A stretch of DNA of 64,000 nt, from NCBI RefSeq assembly GCF_030272615.1, contig NC_081405.1:648865420-648929419 (forward strand). Reading direction: 5' to 3'. A program made the position numbers and the translations under genes. The DNA is from Cryptomeria japonica (lineage: Eukaryota; Streptophyta; Pinopsida; Cupressales; Cupressaceae). A model generated the notes under the pieces. It saw nothing but the letters and a program-made list of their open reading frames with translations. It was not told where the DNA came from and made no database searches. Of the stretch, positions 50,469 to 61,083 are shown in pieces; the stretch's first letter is position 1, and every line of letters starts with the position of its first letter.

Positions 50469-53400
50469 TGTAGTACCCCTGCCCTAATCAAATTCTAATC
50501 TCTGTTTGACCTTGGCTGATTTACCATGATGTAATGTATAGTCAGATATTATGATTATTGTGCGTACCTATTAATGTGCTTTCGCAACGATTCTTATGTA
50601 AGTTTATTTGTTCTCCTGATTCATGTTATTAATCTTGGGCTAACACTTTCATTAAATATATATACACATGTATGTGTGACTCATGGTTGCAGGAGATTGT
50701 AGGTACAATACTGCATAGGTACGAGATTTGTCTCTACCTGGATTCGCAGGTTTGAGTGTTCCTCATTGGTCCTTAGAGATTGGGTTAGGTGGTCGTAAGA
50801 CCCTCATTGTACCCTAGTCATTCTCAAGTGAGTATCATCATTTGTCCATCACTCTCCCTTTGTTTGGGTATGCAGGTCGTGTATCTTGTTGGCTTCCTTG
50901 GATTGCATGTTTTGCATGTGGTATAATTGAATATTTAATCCTAAGTATTTGATTAAATGTGTGTTTACACATTACTAATTAAGGGACTATATTAAATAGG
51001 ACCCCTTTTTGTGCGATTAATCATTAATTAGAATTGCTTTATTCATGTTTCTAGCAAATTCGATTAAATGGTTAATTTTAAATGATGAAATTATTCAGTT
51101 TATGCATTTTGAAAGGAAAGATTAAATTTTATTCGAAAATAGAAATAATTTACCCTCTTTGGAATTTTGGAAATAGAAAGGTTAATTTAAATTAATTGAG
51201 AAAATTAATTTTTAAAAGAAAAGCAAGTTAGCATATTGAAATAGTTTTAAAAGAATGATTTTGTATTTTAATTGAAAGAAAGTATTTTAAATCCAAAAAT
51301 GAGATTTTTGGTCAAACATTCTTCCATTTAACCTAGGTTTGAAAAACATTTTTTTGGGAGGATCATTTTGGAGAGTATTTTTGAAAAATATTTTTGGATG
51401 GAGATCATTTTATTTGGTAATGATCATTGATTTTTAATTTCTTTTTAAAGGTATATTTCCATTTTTGGAAAGTATATATTTGTGCTGCAAGAGAAGAGAT
51501 TAGAAATTGTCTTCGAACCAGTATGGAAGTTGTTTTATTTTGAAAAAAGAATATCATATTTTTAGCTGATTAATGAATATTTGATTTTATATCATTGTGT
51601 GTACTACATATATTATACTTATATTCATGTGATTTTGGTTTGGAAACTCATAATGAAGTATTTAAATTATTGTATGATGTAAAATGAACTATAGTGAGTT
51701 CGTAAACCATGAGCGGCATGTACCTAGACAAGGTATTCAAATTGCAATCAAACATAGATCAATTAGACAATTGGATTGATTGCTGTGTGTAAACAATATG
51801 GAAGAAGATTGTCTTTTCCGATCTGTGCCTATGCATGTTTAATTTTCTGTTTCGCATTTGCTTAAGAAATGGCAAGTCCTTGATTTGACTGTTTTCATGT
51901 GATGGTTTTGTATCCGGTCATGTCCTTTATGCGGGTGTCGAATGTTGGTTCATAGTTGACCATAGCTGACCAGGTCTCTAGTTAGAGTACCATCAGTCAG
52001 TGCACCTCGTATGAAGTCTTGTTTGACCAAGTGGGTATTCCTACCATATTGAACTTCATATGCTTGTCCTGGTGTATACCTGGGTTTTAGGAGTTCGTTG
52101 CATTATTGTCTAGTGTCATATGGGAAAGTGGCTTTCGAGTGGGGGTCGTGCCCAAAGTGGTTCTTAGGTAACCCATCGAAAGTGTGTCTAAATAACTGAT
52201 AACCTAATAGCATATTAGAGAGTTAGTTAATGAAAACACTAATTAAGATAATTGTTCCTCACACATGGGATGAGTGCTAGTACAAACTCGGCATGCGGTG
52301 AGAAGGCCTCAAATGGAAAACCAACAACCTCATCTTCACGAAAGGATGTGTTGGGTCCACATGAGGCTTGGATGGGCCAGAGGTTCAAGATAGGTTGTGA
52401 TGGTAATCCCAGTAGATGGAGTCGGAACCTATGGAGGCCTGCCATGGTATCCATACCAAGCTATGTGATGACACTTGTCCCTTATGTTCGCTAGTGTGTT
52501 GTTGTGTTGTCTTTGATAGGAGCACTGTTGTGGAGTTGTCTTGTTGTTTATGCCCTTGTGAGAACCTGATATTCATGTTAGACCATGGGTTGCTTATGAT
52601 GGGTTGTGAAGATTTAGTTTTGCGGGTGCTCCAGTTGATTTTTGTATTGCTTCTTATTATGTTCAATTGGATCCTTTTCCTATTCAGGGATCTTTCGTGT
52701 ATCTATTGGACCGATGTGATCATATGAATTATTGGGTTGTGTACGCCTTGATGGTAGGATGTAAATGATGTGAACCTTATGTATTCTTTACCTTATTTTT
52801 TATTAAAGGGGTCTTGCAGTTGAGCTAACCCAAAGATGTAGCCCACTAGGGGTGAACTTCAATATCATTTTTGGTGTTATGTGGTGTTTTATGTTCTTCT
52901 TTTTCCTTTTTAATTTAGCATGCATGGATGGTGGTGCAGGAGCACCTAGGCACAAGAGCACTACCAGGAGGTACATTTGCAATAAAGGAAGACTAGAAGA
53001 CAATCAAGTCATTTTTGATATTTTTATAATGTTACTAAGGTCATTGAACCAACATATGTAAGGCTATAAAGCCAATTTGCAAAAGTTGTCCACTAGAGGC
53101 CTAGATTGGTCAAAAGGTCAAAATCGTATAAAAGGCCATGAGAAAGCTAGAAAGTATGTAAAAGGCATTAAATAGGTCATTTGGACATGTATTGAATGTT
53201 TTTATAAAGCCACGGAGTTATTTTTGCAAAAGTGTAAAAGTTGTCACCTTTACAACAAAATGTTGTCAAACAAAGTTGCAAAAATGCAACAAAAGTTGAA
53301 AAAGGGGTTAAAAGTTGGTTATGAGAGGTATTTGTAAGGTCAAAACTAACCAAGAGTCTATAAAAAGGCATTGTATGGTCATTCCAAATGAGGAAAATAA

Positions 53401-55149
53401 GAAAGGGAAGAAAGGAGAACATTTTGGATACATTTTGGTGCATTCTACTATTGTTATTTTGATTGGCTTTACAGTTTTTGTGTTGGTTCTAGGCCTTGTA
53501 TGACCATGTATGGCTTGGAAACCTTTGTATATATATAATGGATAGTTATATATGTGAATTACCTTTCTTTTCCTTTTAATATGGAGTGATTATGTTTAGA
53601 AATGAAGAAGATATGGAATTTTTGGTGAAAGTTGTTAATTGCAAATTTGATATTTCCTGAGAACAGTCATGTTGCAGCGTATGGTATGAAATCATATGGG
53701 ATTATTATGACCTATAAATAGATTTATTGGAAATATATGTGAATCCTCTTTCTTTTCCCTTTGGTCTGAGGCATTTTTGTTTATATTTCTGGAAGTTATG
53801 AAGATTTTGGTGAAAATTGGTTTTAAACTGTCTTAAATGGAGTTGTTGTCCAGAAAGGGTTTGTACTTAACTTCTGATTTCACCATTGAAAAAATTAATG
53901 GCTTGCATATTCTGAAAGTAGACTCAGAGGGATTTCATTTGAGTATGGTCTTGTTTTCATTTGGTTAAGTGTTTGTTGTGAAATATGATGCCCTAGCAGG
54001 TAGCAAACATACATTTTCCAGATTTATGACAGTCAAAATTGGTCTCGGTGCAGAGATGATAATTATTTATTTCACTGTTGGATCTTTATGAAGGTTGGAT
54101 ATGTTGTTCTTAATAAAGTTTTCTAAAAATCCATTGGAGAGATTGGCCAAATAGTTTCAGATTTGGAAGTTATTAATGACTGAGAGCAAGTATAGAAAAC
54201 TGTCATGTGAATGACAATCACCTTGATGATAGTGAATTGGATTCTTTCCATGAACAATGATGTTTAATGGTTTGAAAAGGTATAGATGATTGGATATGTT
54301 TGAGACAGCATTAATGAACTCTTTTAGCATGCATGGAAGTATGACTATTGAGATGTGATATATTACCTTGAAATCAATATGGTATATGAGCTTGATGTTT
54401 TAGTACCTTGATAAAGAGTGTTTGATGAACTTGAAATGGATTTGGATGAAAGTAATATGACAATATGAGAAATTTTAATATGTTTATGCCTCTAATATTG
54501 AAGATATTGTGTTGAATATTGAACTCCATGTTTTATTTGGGGTTCTTGGTTGGTTTTTCATGATGCTCTACATCAGATTATGGTTAAAATGTATTATGTG
54601 GATTAGACGATGTTGATTTGAAATGCATGTATGTAGTCATCTTATTAAATGCAGTAATTTGGATCATGAAGAATGTAGATTTAAATAATAGAATGTATTT
54701 AGTTGTTGATAATGCAATTAAAGTATGCATGGAAAGTATTCGTTAGTTTATTATGAAATTAAAGTATGTAATGAAATTAGATGCATGACATATGTTTTAA
54801 TGAAAAGACTGAACGTAATGTATGGTTATATTGTAATGGATGAACTTAATCATGTTATCTATAATTTTAACTTACAGAACGAATTTATCCTTGTTTAAAG
54901 TTTTATCATGTCATTAAGCTAATCAACTTAATTGGATTAATTAGCGTGAGTTGAGTTAAGTGTTGAATTAAGTAATCACATTGGGAAACTCTTTAGGCAT
55001 TATTTGAGTCTTCCACTGTGTTATCTAAGCTTATGATAACTCATTGTATCATTATGTTGTGTTTAATTTAAAATAAATAAATAAAATATTTGCACTCTAT
55101 TCTTGTGTTTTAGTTTTATCCCTTCGAGGTTTCCTGGCAGGGCATTACA
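50469..55149 (+). repeat. Element F 5' LTR (4681 bp)
   Basis: No long coding frame lies inside. A good TATA box (tataaaaagg, 53359-53368) lies in its right half, where U3/R would be expected. The interior is T-rich with no nested element detected. Confidence 0.5.
53359..53368 (+). promoter_or_regulatory. TATA box of element F LTR
   Basis: tataaaaagg follows a region with several gtataaaagg-like motifs (near 53128). It is consistent with a polymerase II promoter in the LTR. Confidence 0.4.
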
Positions 55150-55151
55150 TT

Positions 55152-55164
55152 TGGTATCATAGCC
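55152..55164 (+). other. Element F primer binding site (initiator Met tRNA type)
   Basis: tggtatcatagcc starts two bases after cattaca. It differs from TGGTATCAGAGC at one position in its first 12 bases. This site is the main evidence that 55149 is an LTR end. Confidence 0.65.
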
Positions 55165-57344
55165 AATATTGTAAACACTGGGATCTCTGGTGTCCCTTGT
55201 GCCCTTAGTTGGTGTGAGGTGTATCAACCTTATGTTGTATGCTTTTCCTCCTTTGTATGTGTGTGATTGAAGCATAGGATCTTGAAGATCTTAAGGACTC
55301 GCTTTTGCATATTCTTTCGAGCAAACCTTAATTGTGTGTAACGTGTGTGTTCACACCTTGCTTTCACCTTCTTGATGTTGGTGCTTTTGAGTGATCATAG
55401 TTACTTTGTTGCTTATTAGATACCTTGGTCTATGATTACTCTTATTTTGAGAGAGAGTCATATGTACCTCCCTTTTTTATTGTTGTACTCTTTTGACTAA
55501 TCCATTGGGTGGGTCAGTGCTTGTCTTGAGTCTAGAAGTATGAAATGTGCTTGTATTAAGATTATGATCTAGCTTAGTGTAGTTTACTTGAAGGACTTGT
55601 ATGGTAGATGTTTAATGCTTATTATGTAGCGAATTGAATGTTTACCATCCTTCCCCCTCTTCCTCTCTAGAAATTAAAATGTGTGTTATACATATTTATC
55701 ACTTATGTGAGCTTTCTTATTGCGAAAGAAAGGTTGTGACTTTTTGAACCCTGGTGTGAGTCTAATGATTCTTCTGTGCTTCTAGATAATAAGAGTGCTA
55801 TGGGTTTAAAATATCATAATGGTTATTGGGAGGAAAATTGTATGTTTTCATTAAAGAATTCTCCATGTGTGTTGTAAGAGTAACATAATGGATTTTGTAT
55901 CTTAAGTAATGTGCATTAATGTGTGAATAGCGGATACGTGAAACTATCTTGTTTGTAAATGATGTATAAGAGGGAACATGTTATAGTGGTTGAGAGAGAG
56001 TGTTAATGTGTTCCATGAAAGATTGTTTTATGTGTTTCATTATACAGATTCAATTGAGGACCTATTTTAACAATGCTATATTGAACTTGCTTTTGGATAT
56101 ATATAATTGCCTTAGTATGAATAGAAAGTGCAAAAGAAGAGCTTGTTTGATGTGCATGCATTAATATGTATTATTTAGTTGATAGTTCCTCATTTACCTT
56201 CTTATCATACTATGATTTTCAATTAAAGGTTGCAAATTATGATATGTTTCACATTAATTAAGAGTAGTGAGTGTTTGCAAGAGGTCTTGTATGAAAGAAA
56301 AGATTGTTTGTCTTGATTTCTGTCATTTGGAAAACTAGAACAGTCGGTTGCAACCATAATCTCGAAGATGTCATGTTAGGCAAATTGGCATTCTTCTAAC
56401 GGTAGTGAAATGAAAACCATTCAATTAAGATGATAGGCTTATAGTGTGAAATTTTATAATGTTGTGTGATCTTGTTAATCTTGTGCTTATGTAAGAAATG
56501 GTTTGAATATCAAACTCTCTTTCCCCTCTCTTTACCTAGATTATAAGATTTTTAGAATGCTACTAGAGAGTGCAATGATTTAAATAGAATGTTTATAAAG
56601 CATATGAAATTGTATCTTTGCATTTTGACCTCATATTGTAAGATCAGAATCTTAAGCTTTGGAAAGAAAATTTGAATGTTTAATAATGTGAATATGAATG
56701 CTTAGTGGTATTAGTGAAAGATATAGGAATGACGTTACTTCCTTATGTAATTTTGAATTTTAAAGAATTTTAGTACTTGTATCTAGAATAAATTCTATTG
56801 AGATATTCTTGTGGGAAGCATAATTAAAACCTTCCTTGAGTAGATGAAGTGTACTGAAAAGTACTCCTCGTAAATGTGACTAAACCGGTACTGGTGCTTT
56901 TGTTGTATATTATAAGAAACTAGTGCTTGCTATAAGTGCCCATAGGTTTGTGAAGTAATCAACTGTGGAGGATATCTTTACTTTTGAGTATGGGAAACCA
57001 TACTATTTATGTGATGTTTCTTATTTGTTACCCTACTGAGTACCAAACCTCGAGTTGTTGGTAATTCAGTATGTTAAGGGGTAATATTAGAAGTCACTGT
57101 TCCTTGAATAGTATGGATCGGCGTAAGAGTAATGTTGGCGTGAAGCGACTTTAGCTTTTCTATTTCGAGGAAAAATATAGTTATATTATGAAACTATATT
57201 AAAGGTGTACTCAATACTTTCCCTTTTTGATGAACCAATTTGTAAGGTTTATGTGTGCAAGCCTATTCCTCTCTTTTATTTGAGCATTTTGATGGCAAAT
57301 CTTGAGCATAGTGATGGTGTATCTTGGAGGATCTTTTCACCTTG

Positions 57345-60300
57345 TCTTCATGAAACATGTTTTGTTTTAGAATGTAGTACTAAACTCTTAGATATATCAA
57401 TTGTTGCAGTGTTATCACAATATATAGTAATAGGTTCCATGCATTTTACCTTTTTGTCTTTCAACATTTGCTTAAGCCATAGTACCTATGTACAGTTAGT
57501 TGTTGCTGCAACATATTCTGATTCTGTTGTTGATAAAGATGTACAACTCTATTTCTTACTCAACCAAGAAACTAGTCTGTTTCCAAGAAAGAATGCTCTG
57601 TTGGTGGTTCTTTTTCTATCATCCACATCTCCTACCCAATTTGCATCTGTGTATGTACATAATTCAAAGTTTTCATCTCTAGGATACCATAATCCAAGAT
57701 TTTTAGTGCCTTGTAGGTACCGGAAAATCTTTTTTATTGTTGATTCATGATTTTCTCTAGGATTACTTTGAAATCTTGAAACAATACATACTGCATTCAT
57801 AATATTAGGCCTGGTTTGTGTCAAATACAGTAAACCTCCTATCATAGATTTGTATCTAGTTGGATTAATAGTTGTAGATTTATCCCTTTGAGATAATGTG
57901 TCATTTGTAGTCATAGGTGTGCTTATCGGTTTAGAGTTTTCCATCCCAAATTTCTTTAGTAACTCTTTCAAGTATTTGGATTGACTCAAGAATATACCTT
58001 TCTCAGTCTATGAAATCTGCAATCCTAAAAAGAATTTTATTTCTCCAATCATAGACATTTCAAATTCTTGTTGCATTTTAATATAAAATTCCTTACATAA
58101 TCCATCTTCTCCTCCAAAGATTATATCATCAATACATACTTCTATAATCAAGATGTCATCATTACTTATTTTGTAATATAAATTGTTGTCTGCATTTCCT
58201 TTAGTAAAACCAATCTTTAAAAGATACTTATCCAATCTTGCATACCAAGCTCTTGGAGCTTGTTTTAATCCATACAGAGCTTTTCTTAACCTGCAAACCA
58301 TATCATTGTCATTTGTCAAAGAAAATCCATAAGGTTGTTCAATGTATACTTCCTCTTCAAGATCTCCATTCAAAAATGCACATTTAATATCCATTTGATA
58401 AACTTTGTAGTTCTTGTGTGTTGCAAAAGCCAAGAATAATCTGACTGCCTCAATTCTAGCTACCGGTGCAAAGGTTTCATTGTAATCAACTCCTTCTTTC
58501 TGAGAATATCCCTTACACACTAGTCTTGCTTTATTTCTAACAACCTTACCATCTTCATTAAGTTTGTTTCTGAATACCCATTTGGTTCCAATTACATTTT
58601 TATCTTTAGGCCGGGGAACTAATGTCCAAGTGTTATTTTTCTCAATTTGTTCTAATTCTTCTTCCATAGCTTTAATCCAAAATTTATCTTCACATGCCTC
58701 ATTAATAGATGATGGTTCAATTTGAGAAATAAGACATACCTCTTCATTTGCCAATCTTCCTCTTGTCATAACTCCTTTAAACTTGTTTCCAATTATCTAA
58801 TCTTCAGAATGATTCAATCTTACATACCGGGGTGTCTTTGTTTGTTGTTGTTCTTCAATTACTATGGAATCCTCAGATGGTACCGGGGTAACTGGATCTT
58901 CATTCTGTACTGGTGGATTTAGTGTAGGTTCATTTGTCAAAATTTTTGTTGCCGATTCGGAGTCTATATACCTTGAAGTTCCTCTGAATTGTTCATCAAT
59001 ATTTACATTTGTACTTTCAACAATTTTCTGCAATCTCTTCTTAAAACATCTATATGCCTTGCTCTTAGATGAATAACCAAGAAATATTCCTTCATCACTT
59101 CTAGGATCAAATTTGCCAATATACTCATCTCTTCTAATATAACATTCACTTCCAAAAAATTTGAAATACTTAAGAGTAGGAGTATTACCAAACCATAGTT
59201 CATGAGGGGTCTTACCAGTTTCACCTTTGATGTGAACTTTGTTGAATGTATAGACCGATATACTGACTACTTCTCTCCAATACACGTGGTAAATTTTCTT
59301 CTGATAACATACTTCTTGCTGCATCCAAGATAGTTTTGTTTTTCCTTTCAACAACTCCATTCTGCTATGGTATTTGAGGTGCTGATAGTTGTCTTCTGAT
59401 TCCATTTACTTCACAAAATGTATTACTATCCTTAGATATGAATTCTCCTCCTTGATCTGATCTTAAGCATTTGATTTTCTTACCGATTTCATTTTCAACC
59501 ATTGCTTTGAATAGTTTGAACTTTCCAAGTGCTTCTGATTTTTCTCTGAGAAAAGTAACCCAACACATTATAGAATAGTCATCAATGACTAGCATGAAAT
59601 ATCTATCACCTTGTAAGCTTTTAGTTCTAGCTGGATCACATAAATCAGCGTGAATCAAATCAAGAGCATTATTGGATTTTTCTGGAATACTTTTGAAACT
59701 GGCTTTAACTTGTTTTCCAAATTAACATTTCTTACATACTGTATTCTGAGGTTTGACAATTTTAGGTAAATCTCTAACTGCCTTAGTACTACTGATCTTT
59801 ACCATGCAATCAAAGTTTACATGACAGAGTCTCTTATGTCATAACCAACTTTCATCTATATGTGAAATCAAGCATGTCTTTTCACTGTTATTCAAATGAA
59901 AGATATTACCTCAAGTCTGATTACCGGTTGCAATTTCCAAACCAGTTCTATTCATGATTTTGCATTTTCCATTTTTAAATTGTAATTGAAATTCTTTCTC
60001 AACTAATTGAGCAACACTTAAAAGATTATGCTTTAATCCTTCAACATAGTAAACATTGTCAGTGTTATGCTTACCATCAAGAGATATTGTACCCTTACCT
60101 TTGATTGAAAAGGCTTTGTCATCTCCAAATCTTACTAAACCTCCATTGTATTCTTGAAAGTTCAAGAATTTACCTTTGTCTCCGGTCATATGATGTGAGC
60201 ATCCTGAGTCAATGATCCATTCATCCTTTACTTCAACTTTAGCTGCTAGGGCTTGTTCTACTGGTTGAGTAGTAGGTACCGATTGATCTTTTGTTATAGC

Positions 60301-61080
60301 AACAAAAACCCATCCATTGTCTATCGGATCCTCATCAGAATCATCAGTCACACATTCATCAACAATGTAATAAGATTTGTCTTCGTTCTTCTTAAATTTG
60401 TATCTCTGATATTCAGGATTAGGCTTGTATGTTGTTCTAGCTTCTTCTCTTAGTCTAGCATGTCTATTAGGGCATCTCAAAGCCATATGACCAATCTTAT
60501 TGCAGTTAAAACATTTAAAGGGTGCTTTACCTTCATACTTACTTCCAACTAGACCTTTAGGCATTTTCCTTGCAAATAGTGCTTCAAGTTCTTCAATTTC
60601 TTCATTTTCTTTCCTGCTTTCTTCAAGTTCTCTTGCATAAAAAGCTTTCCAATTAGATTTGTCAAATGATGGAGCAGATGATGTTGATGCTTTAAAGGCT
60701 AAATCTGTCTTAATATTAGCAACAAGACCAAATTCCTCAATTTCAAAAGCTGAAAGTTTCTCAATCAATGTATCCCTAGTTACTGATGCATTAGGCATTG
60801 TTCTCAACTCATTTATAGCAGTAACCTTCATTTTATATGCCGGTGGCAATCTTCTTAAAACTTTTGAAATAATTTCATCCTCACTTAAGGTTCCTCCACA
60901 ACATTTAATACTCAAAATAATTTCATTTACTCTTTCCATAAAAACATAAATCCTTTCATCTTCTTCCATTTTTACATGTTCATACCTAACCCAGAAGCTC
61001 TCAAGTTTTGCAATTTTGACTGTGGAATCTCCTTCATTCAGTGTTTCCAAATGATCCCAAATAGCTTTATTAGACAAATC
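57345..61080 (-). mobile_element. Element D: copia fragment truncated at both ends
   Basis: The minus strand carries most of a Ty1/copia polyprotein but no LTR, primer site or polypurine tract. The right end breaks inside gag, where the sequence passes directly into the duplicated BMT5 segment. The left end breaks within RNase H, near the SKTKHVS motif at about 57350, next to unrelated DNA that belongs to or follows element F. Internal protein sequence is closest to element A (same SIKGKGTISLDGKHNT region). Confidence 0.9.
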
Positions 61081-61083
61081 CAA
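57345..61083 (-). pseudogene. Element D gag-pol fragment
   Basis: A 390-codon frame (61083-59911) holds C-terminal gag, an intact zinc knuckle (C-F-N-C-N-K-I-G-H-M-A-L-R-C) and an intact protease site (IIDSGCSHHMTG). Integrase pieces follow (59658-59365 and 59405-58797) with HADLCDP, LRSDQGGEF and NGVVERKN, interrupted by stops including one just before QNGVVER. Reverse transcriptase (58769-58008) is open for 253 codons with [14 protein letters not shown]; its active site reads CIDDIIF rather than the usual YVDD or FVDD. RNase H (57989-57549) has DRKRTTN where KSTSG is typical. It has the best preserved frames of the copia copies here, but lacks the gag N-terminus and the RNase H end. Confidence 0.9.

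Larger units (their letters stand above)
50469..57340 (+). mobile_element. Element F: remnant with a 4.7-kb LTR and leader, probably gypsy-type
   Basis: The proposed LTR starts tgtagtacccctgcc at 50469 and ends ggcagggcattaca at 55149. The ends are imperfect inverted repeats, and a primer binding site follows after two bases. 55165-57340 would be untranslated leader; no gag or pol is visible before the truncated element D begins. No 3' LTR lies in the window. Very long LTRs are known in some plant gypsy lineages, which is the only basis for the superfamily guess. Confidence 0.5.

Noticed and set aside
57205-57750. 181-codon plus-strand frame
   Set aside because: It is the antisense of the copia RNase H fragment of element D. 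Similar shadows occur opposite elements A, B and C.
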